Assembly: GCA_002862585.1 (NCBI GenBank)
Contig: PKDP01000148.1
Coordinates: 1-19,632 of the forward strand
DNA length: 19,632 nt
Source: Flavobacteriales bacterium
Lineage (GTDB): Bacteria; Bacteroidota; Bacteroidia; Flavobacteriales; UBA7312
Direction: 5' to 3'
Both the position numbers and the translations under genes were made by a program. Positions 15,150 to 19,632 of this stretch are shown in pieces (positions within the stretch are counted from its first letter, which is position 1; each line of letters opens with the position of its first letter). The notes beneath the pieces were generated by a model. It saw only the letters and a program-made list of their open reading frames with translations, ran no database searches and had not been told where the DNA came from.

Positions 15150-15290
15150 TTTTTCAAAGTTTTAAGTTATTAGAAAAAGTTAACTATACAGTAATTATTA
15201 CTAACAGAAAAAGTACAAATCGAAAAAGTTAGGTGAAAGTGATTGAGAAAAACTTAATAGTTCTTTTGATAATGTAAATAAAAAAAGTAA
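15150..15290. other. AT-rich spacer after the DEAD-box helicase gene, no recognisable feature
   Basis: These 141 bases lie between the decayed - strand gene and the 3' end of the helicase gene. They hold no open frame of note, no promoter I can support and only a weak AT-only hairpin near 15249-15266. Together with the two remnants and the short junction at 14737-14783 they complete the stretch 14280-15290, which has no intact gene. Confidence 0.6.
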
Positions 15291-16526
15291 TTATGATTTT
15301 GGCTTTCTTTTTTTATTGAAATGCCTCTTCTTACTTTTAAAGTGTTTTTTGAATTTATTTCTTCCACTACCTTTTCTATTGATGTTGTAAACAGGGGCGG
15401 CTTCAAAACCTTGAGGTAAAGGTTCTTTTTCAAGAGTTCTTTCTATAAGGTCTTCAATTTGCTTAAATTTTAGACAATGTTCACCATTTATAAATGTTAT
15501 GGCCTCGCCCTTGCGGTCAGCTCTGGCTGTTCTTCCTATTCGATGTACGTAATCTTCAGCATCGTTCGGAACTTCATAATTGATGACAATTTCAATGCCT
15601 TTAATGTCAATGCCTCTAGATAGAATGTCTGTGGCTACTAAAATTTTGATTTTTTTATTTTTAAAATCGAGTAGTGCCTTTTCTCGTTCTTCCTGTTCTA
15701 AATCTGAATGTATATCTTTAGCAGGAAGACCAGCTTTGTTTAAACTTCTTGTTAAATCCTTTACACTTTTCTTTGTTGAACAAAATACTAATACGTGATT
15801 AAGTTTCTTGTCTTTTAAAAGTTCTTTTGTCAAGGCAATTTTTTGATGGTCGTGAACCATATATGCCTTTTGCGTAATGCCTTCGGCTGGTTTCGATATG
15901 CTAAGGCTTATGCTTTCAGGTTTTACTAATATTTCTCCTGCTAGCTTTCTTATTTTTGGTGGCATGGTAGCGGAAAACATAAGGTTTTGCCTTTTCTTAG
16001 GTAGCTTTTTAGTGATATCCATGATATCGTCATAAAAACCCATATCAAGCATTCGGTCGGCTTCATCTAATATGAAATGCTTTACACCAGACGGGTCAAA
16101 GTAATTAAATTTCATGTGTGCTAACAGCCGGCCTGGAGTACAGACTAATATGTCAGAACCGTTTTTAATGGCTTTTTTCTGAGCATCAAAATCAGAGCCA
16201 GTACCACCGCCATAAATTGGAAATGAAGAAGAATTAGTGAAATAACTAAAACCTTCTATTTGTCTATCAATTTGCATTGCCAACTCTCTAGTTGGGGATA
16301 CAATGATAGTGTTTATTTTAGATGATTTCCCTTTGCATAATTTATTTAGAATCGGAAGTACGAAGGCGGCCGTTTTTCCTGTACCCGTTTGAGCACAGGC
16401 AATTAAATCTCTATTTTTTAAAATAACAGGTATGGCTTTTTCTTGAATGGGAGTAGGTGTGTTGAAGCCCATCATTTCTAAGCCTTCTTGAAGTTGAGGT
16501 TCAAAACCTAAGTCGTCAAATTTCAT
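15291..16526 (-). CDS. DEAD-box RNA helicase, RhlE-like
   Basis: ATP-dependent RNA helicase, probably acting in ribosome assembly or RNA decay in the cytosol. The 411 residues have the complete superfamily 2 motif set: the Q motif around GFNTPTPIQEKAIP (20-33), motif I AQTGTGKT (45-52), PTRELA (78-83), TPGR (130-133), DEAD (154-157), SAT (185-187), ATDILSRGID (298-307) and HRIGRTAR (328-335). The C-terminal end (about 380-411) is a short, strongly basic tail rich in Lys, Arg and Phe, of the kind that binds RNA non-specifically. The architecture resembles RhlE; paralogues such as SrmB or CshA-type proteins cannot be excluded, hence no symbol. Its ATG overlaps the rlmB stop by four bases (ATGA), so it is probably translated with an rRNA methyltransferase. 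It is the last gene of the - strand block. Confidence 0.93.
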   Translation of the reverse strand: MKFDDLGFEPQLQEGLEMMGFNTPTPIQEKAIPVILKNRDLIACAQTGTGKTAAFVLPILNKLCKGKSSKINTIIVSPTRELAMQIDRQIEGFSYFTNSSSFPIYGGGTGSDFDAQKKAIKNGSDILVCTPGRLLAHMKFNYFDPSGVKHFILDEADRMLDMGFYDDIMDITKKLPKKRQNLMFSATMPPKIRKLAGEILVKPESISLSISKPAEGITQKAYMVHDHQKIALTKELLKDKKLNHVLVFCSTKKSVKDLTRSLNKAGLPAKDIHSDLEQEEREKALLDFKNKKIKILVATDILSRGIDIKGIEIVINYEVPNDAEDYVHRIGRTARADRKGEAITFINGEHCLKFKQIEDLIERTLEKEPLPQGFEAAPVYNINRKGSGRNKFKKHFKSKKRHFNKKRKPKS

Positions 16527-17269
16527 AATTGTCGTTGTCTTACCGCTTCATAGAGTATTACTCCTGCTGAAACAGATACGTTTAATGATCCAATTGACCC
16601 CATCATTGGTATTTTTGTTTTGTGCGTGCTGCGTTTTAAGTATTCATCAGAAATACCATCTTCTTCCGAGCCCATAATTACAGCAGTGGGGAGTTTGTAA
16701 TCAGGTTCATAGATTAGCTCATCTGTTTTTTCAGTACAAGCTACAATTTGAAGTCCGCTATTTTTTAAAAAGTCAATAGTTGCTTTTAAATTAAACTCTC
16801 TGCAAATCGGAACACTACTCAAGGCTCCGGCTGACGTTTTCATGGCGTCACCATTTATGGCAGCACTGCCTTTTTCTGGAACTATTATGGCATGTACACC
16901 AGAGCATTCCGCACTTCTTACTATAGCTCCAAAGTTACGCACATCCGTTACTCTATCTAAAACTAAAATCAGCGGATTTTTTCCATCTTCAAATAGTTGT
17001 GGGATTATATTTTCTGTTCTGTAAAATGTGATTGGTGATATAAATGCAAAAACACCTTGGTGATTCTTTCGAGTTAAACGGTTTAATTTTTCAACTGGAA
17101 CATGCTTATAATTAACGCGGTGTTTTTTTACTAAGTCCCATAGTTCAGGGAAAATATCTCCTTTAAGCCCTTTTTGGATAAAAAGTGTATCAATTTCTTG
17201 ACCAGCATTTATAGCTTCAATAATTGGACGAAGTCCAAAAATAGCATTCTCATATCTAGTTATCTTCAT
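16523..17269 (-). CDS. rlmB: TrmH/SpoU-family RNA 2'-O-methyltransferase, probably 23S rRNA Gm2251 (RlmB)
   Basis: SAM-dependent methyltransferase of the knotted SPOUT fold. The 248 residues show an N-terminal substrate-binding domain (about 6-75; NAIFGLRPIIEAI and the conserved RKNHQGVFAF at 67-76) and the catalytic domain with all three SpoU motifs: motif 1 DRVTDVRNFGAIVRSA (105-120), motif 2 MGSEEDGIS (199-207) and motif 3 IPMMGSIGSLNVSVSAGV (220-237). The N-terminal domain and length fit RlmB, which methylates G2251 of 23S rRNA, better than tRNA TrmH, but the exact target is inferred. The ATG at 17269 lies within the last codons of rmuC (14-base overlap) and the stop overlaps the helicase start. 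Coupling with a helicase fits a role in large-subunit maturation. Confidence 0.88.
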   Translation of the reverse strand: MKITRYENAIFGLRPIIEAINAGQEIDTLFIQKGLKGDIFPELWDLVKKHRVNYKHVPVEKLNRLTRKNHQGVFAFISPITFYRTENIIPQLFEDGKNPLILVLDRVTDVRNFGAIVRSAECSGVHAIIVPEKGSAAINGDAMKTSAGALSSVPICREFNLKATIDFLKNSGLQIVACTEKTDELIYEPDYKLPTAVIMGSEEDGISDEYLKRSTHKTKIPMMGSIGSLNVSVSAGVILYEAVRQRQL

Positions 17270-18494
17270 CTTTATTTGCTCGCTCTATTATGTTTTGAGG
17301 CAAACTCTTTTTTGTTTTTGCACCCAAGTCTTTCAGGTTTTCTATTTTTTTTATAATATTTCCTCTACCATCCGTCAGTTTATTCATAGCATCTTCATAG
17401 CTATCCTTGGATGTTTTTAGGCTCTTACCGACCTTTATAAGGTCTTGGACAAAACTTTCAAATTTATCATACAATAAGCCGCCTTCTTTGGCAATTTCTA
17501 ATGCGTTTCGCTTTTGGTCTTCTTGTTTCCAAATAGAGGCAACAGTACTTAGCGTAGCTAAAAGGGTAGAGGATGACACAAGTACAATGTTCTTTTCTAA
17601 AGCATTTATGTAAAGGTTGCTATCCTCGTTGAAGGCTAACATTAAGGCAGGTTCGTTAGGGACAAACATTAATACGTGATCAGGGGAATTTATCCCATAT
17701 AGATTAGGGTAATCCTTATCGCTGAGTTCAATGTAATGTCGCTTTAAACTGTCCAAGTGTTTTTTGATAGCTAGTTTTTCAGCGTTTTCATCTTCCGCAT
17801 TATAGTATTCTACATATGCAGTAAGTGAAACTTTAGAGTCAACAATAAGGTGTTTATTATCAGGAAGATTAATGATGAAATCTGGTTTTTTCAATTTCCC
17901 TTCTTTATCTTTATATCCCCCTTGAGTAGAGAAGTGAATGCCATTTTTCAAGCCTGACTTTTCGAGAAGAAGTTCAAGTCTGTTTTCACCCCAGTCACCT
18001 TGAGTTTTGGAATTCCCCTTTAGTGCGTTGGTAAGGTTAAGAGCATCTTGACTAAGTTTGCTATTTAATGATTCTAGACTATTTATCTTCTGCATTAAAA
18101 TGGCATTACGCTCCACGCCTTTCTCATTAGTATCTTCAACTTTCTTTTTGAATTTTTCTATTTGTTCACTCAAAGGATTGAGTAGATTTCCCAATTGCTC
18201 TTTATTTTGCTTCTTAAATTTTTCCGAGTTAAACTCTAGAATTTTATGGGCCAGATTTTCAAATTCTTTTGTGAGTCGTTTTTCTATTTCTTCTTTTGTG
18301 TCCTGACTTTCTTTCAGTCTTTCGTTCAGCATTTTAATACGTTCATCCTTAGCACTTAATTCAGATTTTAGCTCAATTACTTGCTGGATTAAATCATCTG
18401 TTTTTGAATCGTCACTTTTATTGGGTTGTGCTCTGTTCTGATACACTAACCATCCAAAACCTATAATTAATAAGATGATAATAAATAACTCCAT
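17256..18494 (-). CDS. rmuC: DNA recombination protein RmuC homologue
   Basis: RmuC limits recombination at inverted repeats in E. coli; its fold is related to restriction-type nucleases, but its biochemical activity is not settled. The 412 residues begin with a membrane-anchoring segment (FIIILLIIGFGWLVYQ, about 4-19). A long charged region predicted as coiled coil follows (about 33-155; many Lys/Glu heptads such as KEEIEKRLTKEFENLAHK). The RmuC domain lies at about 160-390, with GDWGENRLELLLEKSGL (166-182) and PDFIINLPDNKHLIVDSKVS (204-223), which includes the PD...DSK nuclease-like signature. It is complete and of usual length. It sits 26 bases downstream of the L,D-transpeptidase gene and overlaps rlmB by 14 bases, so it belongs to the same transcript. 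Confidence 0.93.
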   Translation of the reverse strand: MELFIIILLIIGFGWLVYQNRAQPNKSDDSKTDDLIQQVIELKSELSAKDERIKMLNERLKESQDTKEEIEKRLTKEFENLAHKILEFNSEKFKKQNKEQLGNLLNPLSEQIEKFKKKVEDTNEKGVERNAILMQKINSLESLNSKLSQDALNLTNALKGNSKTQGDWGENRLELLLEKSGLKNGIHFSTQGGYKDKEGKLKKPDFIINLPDNKHLIVDSKVSLTAYVEYYNAEDENAEKLAIKKHLDSLKRHYIELSDKDYPNLYGINSPDHVLMFVPNEPALMLAFNEDSNLYINALEKNIVLVSSSTLLATLSTVASIWKQEDQKRNALEIAKEGGLLYDKFESFVQDLIKVGKSLKTSKDSYEDAMNKLTDGRGNIIKKIENLKDLGAKTKKSLPQNIIERANKDEDN

Positions 18495-18520
18495 AATTCG
18501 TGTTGGCTAAGTTAAGGTTA

Positions 18521-19105
18521 TTATTCTAAGATTAGAACTTTTGTGTTGAGCTTTACGAGTGAAAATAATTTGATAACATCTTTATTTGTCATTCTAATGC
18601 ATCCATGCGATGCTGGAGTACCTATTTTTCCTTCTTCTGAAGTGCCATGAATATAGATATAGCGTTGATACGAGTCGATGTTTTCACCCTTGTTTACTCC
18701 CTTTTCTTCTCCACTAAGCCAGAGAATACGACTTGTAATATCGTCGGTTTTAGAGCTTGATGTGTCACTATAAATGGCGGCAATATGTCCATAAAATATC
18801 CTGCCAATCATTCTGCCTTTCAGTGGGGTTTCAGCTCCATGTTTTTCTTTTATGGAGTGTAATCCTAAAGGTGTTTTATCACTATTTTTTTGATTTCCAA
18901 CACCTTTCTTTGCCGATGAAATAGGATATTCGCCAATAATGCTATTATTTTCAATATGAAATAGTTTTTGTAATCTAATAGATACAAATAGTATTTCGCT
19001 GTAAGTAGTCCCTTTTTTATCAATACAATATTGATTTACCTTTTCTACAATATCATCATTTATAGAATAAAATATCATTATAAATGAAAGTATTATTTGC
19101 ACCAT
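18521..19105 (-). CDS. L,D-transpeptidase catalytic-domain (YkuD) protein
   Basis: Probable periplasmic cell-wall enzyme that forms 3-3 cross-links in peptidoglycan or attaches proteins to it, using a catalytic cysteine. The 194 residues contain the YkuD motif set: KTPLG (77-81), YIHGT (151-155) and SHGCIRM (166-172), with Cys169 as nucleophile and His167 next to it. The N-terminus is a short hydrophobic run (VQIILSFIMIFYS, 2-14) without a clear basic n-region or cleavage site, so export by a weak signal or anchor is inferred. No LysM or other binding domain is present. The chosen ATG (19105) overlaps the end of ung by 13 bases; a later ATG at codon 10 would remove most of the hydrophobic segment and is less likely. 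The specific transpeptidase type cannot be named. Confidence 0.87.
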   Translation of the reverse strand: MVQIILSFIMIFYSINDDIVEKVNQYCIDKKGTTYSEILFVSIRLQKLFHIENNSIIGEYPISSAKKGVGNQKNSDKTPLGLHSIKEKHGAETPLKGRMIGRIFYGHIAAIYSDTSSSKTDDITSRILWLSGEEKGVNKGENIDSYQRYIYIHGTSEEGKIGTPASHGCIRMTNKDVIKLFSLVKLNTKVLILE

Positions 19106-19632
19106 TTAATTTGCGTTTGGTATTGTTTACTTAGTATAGTGTTTGTTTTGGAGAAGTGTTTGCAGCCAAAAAATCCAGAGTGTGCCGAAAATGGAGAGGG
19201 GTGTGCGGCTGTTAGGATATGATGTTTGTTAGAGTCAATAAGTTCGGCCTTATTTAGTGCAAAACGACCCCAAAGGAGAAAAACTAAACCCTCTTTATCT
19301 TTTGAAAGGATTTTTATGACGAAGTCCGTGAATTCTTCCCAGCCTTTTTTTTGGTGCGAGCCCGCTTGTTTTGCACGTACGGTAAGTGTAGCATTCAACA
19401 TTAAAACACCTTGTTTTGCCCAATGCTCAAGATTTCCAGAATGTGGTATTTCATGACCAATATCATCCCTTATCTCTTTAAAAATATTTTTCAAGGATGG
19501 CGGTGGATTTATTCCATCCGAAACCGAAAAGCACAGCCCATTTGCTTGATTAGGGCCGTGATATGGGTCTTGACCGATAATAACCACTTTTGTCTTGTCA
19601 AAAGAGCAGAGATTAAAGGCAGAAAACATTTT
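19093..19632 (-). CDS. ung: Uracil-DNA glycosylase, 3' part (5' end outside window)
   Basis: Family 1 uracil-DNA glycosylase, which removes uracil from DNA and starts base-excision repair. The frame is open to the window edge, so the Met at 19629 is internal; about 40 N-terminal residues are missing against the normal length of about 220. Numbering from that Met, the catalytic water-activating motif GQDPYHG is at 19-25 (Asp21). The uracil-binding block GLCFSV is at 31-36, PPPSLKNIFKEI at 42-53, and the DNA-intercalating loop HPSPFSAHSGF at 143-153 includes catalytic His143. In E. coli that loop reads HPSPLSAHRGF, so the intercalating Leu is Phe here and Arg is Ser. The ending overlaps the next gene by 13 bases. 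Family assignment is secure. Confidence 0.95.
   Translation of the reverse strand, partial: KMFSAFNLCSFDKTKVVIIGQDPYHGPNQANGLCFSVSDGINPPPSLKNIFKEIRDDIGHEIPHSGNLEHWAKQGVLMLNATLTVRAKQAGSHQKKGWEEFTDFVIKILSKDKEGLVFLLWGRFALNKAELIDSNKHHILTAAHPSPFSAHSGFFGCKHFSKTNTILSKQYQTQIKWCK

Noticed and set aside
15249..15266. Terminator for the - strand operon
   Set aside because: The hairpin has a short stem of almost only A-T pairs with one wobble and is not followed by a clean T-run on the - strand; too weak to call.
1..19632. CRISPR arrays, insertion sequences, tRNA genes, prophage genes
   Set aside because: I saw no regularly spaced repeats, transposase or integrase frames, terminal inverted repeats or cloverleaf sequences; nearly all DNA is explained by conserved genes.

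Overview
The window is AT-rich bacterial chromosome (about one third G+C by eye) and almost certainly comes from the Bacteroidota, probably a Flavobacteriales-type organism. The evidence is the gene order rplQ-carA-eno-gltA after the spc/alpha ribosomal operons, no adk between secY and map, start codons preceded by A-rich tracts instead of Shine-Dalgarno sequences, a TAnnTTTG promoter box, an L17 with a long C-terminal tail, and UbiD- and PurT-type enzymes resembling those of that phylum.

Positions 1-7502 (+ strand) hold the distal spc operon fused to the alpha operon: rplF (5' end outside the window), rplR, rpsE, rpmD, rplO, secY, map, infA, rpmJ, rpsM, rpsK, rpsD, rpoA, rplQ. Gaps are 2-29 bases, so this looks like one transcription unit making ribosomal proteins, the Sec channel, methionine aminopeptidase, IF-1 and the RNA polymerase alpha subunit. 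A strong hairpin plus T-run at 7535-7571 closes it.

Positions 7586-11276 (+) hold carA, eno and gltA, a tight central-metabolism unit (pyrimidine/arginine precursor, glycolysis, TCA entry) closed by a second terminator at 11299-11332. A TAnnTTTG box overlaps the end of that terminator and lies almost on the start codon of the next unit, ubiD-purT (11344-14279), whose genes overlap by four bases.

Positions 14280-15290 contain no intact gene. On the + strand there is a frameshifted membrane-protein remnant. On the - strand, converging on it, is a small four-helix membrane-protein remnant with internal stops. This decayed kilobase is the most unusual part of the window.

Positions 15291-19632 are all on the - strand: ung (5' end outside the window), an L,D-transpeptidase, rmuC, rlmB and a RhlE-type DEAD-box helicase, overlapping or separated by at most 26 bases. 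They look like one operon of DNA repair, cell-wall and rRNA-maturation genes. I saw no tRNA or rRNA gene, CRISPR array, insertion sequence or prophage, and no convincing undescribed system; most of the window is conserved housekeeping DNA.
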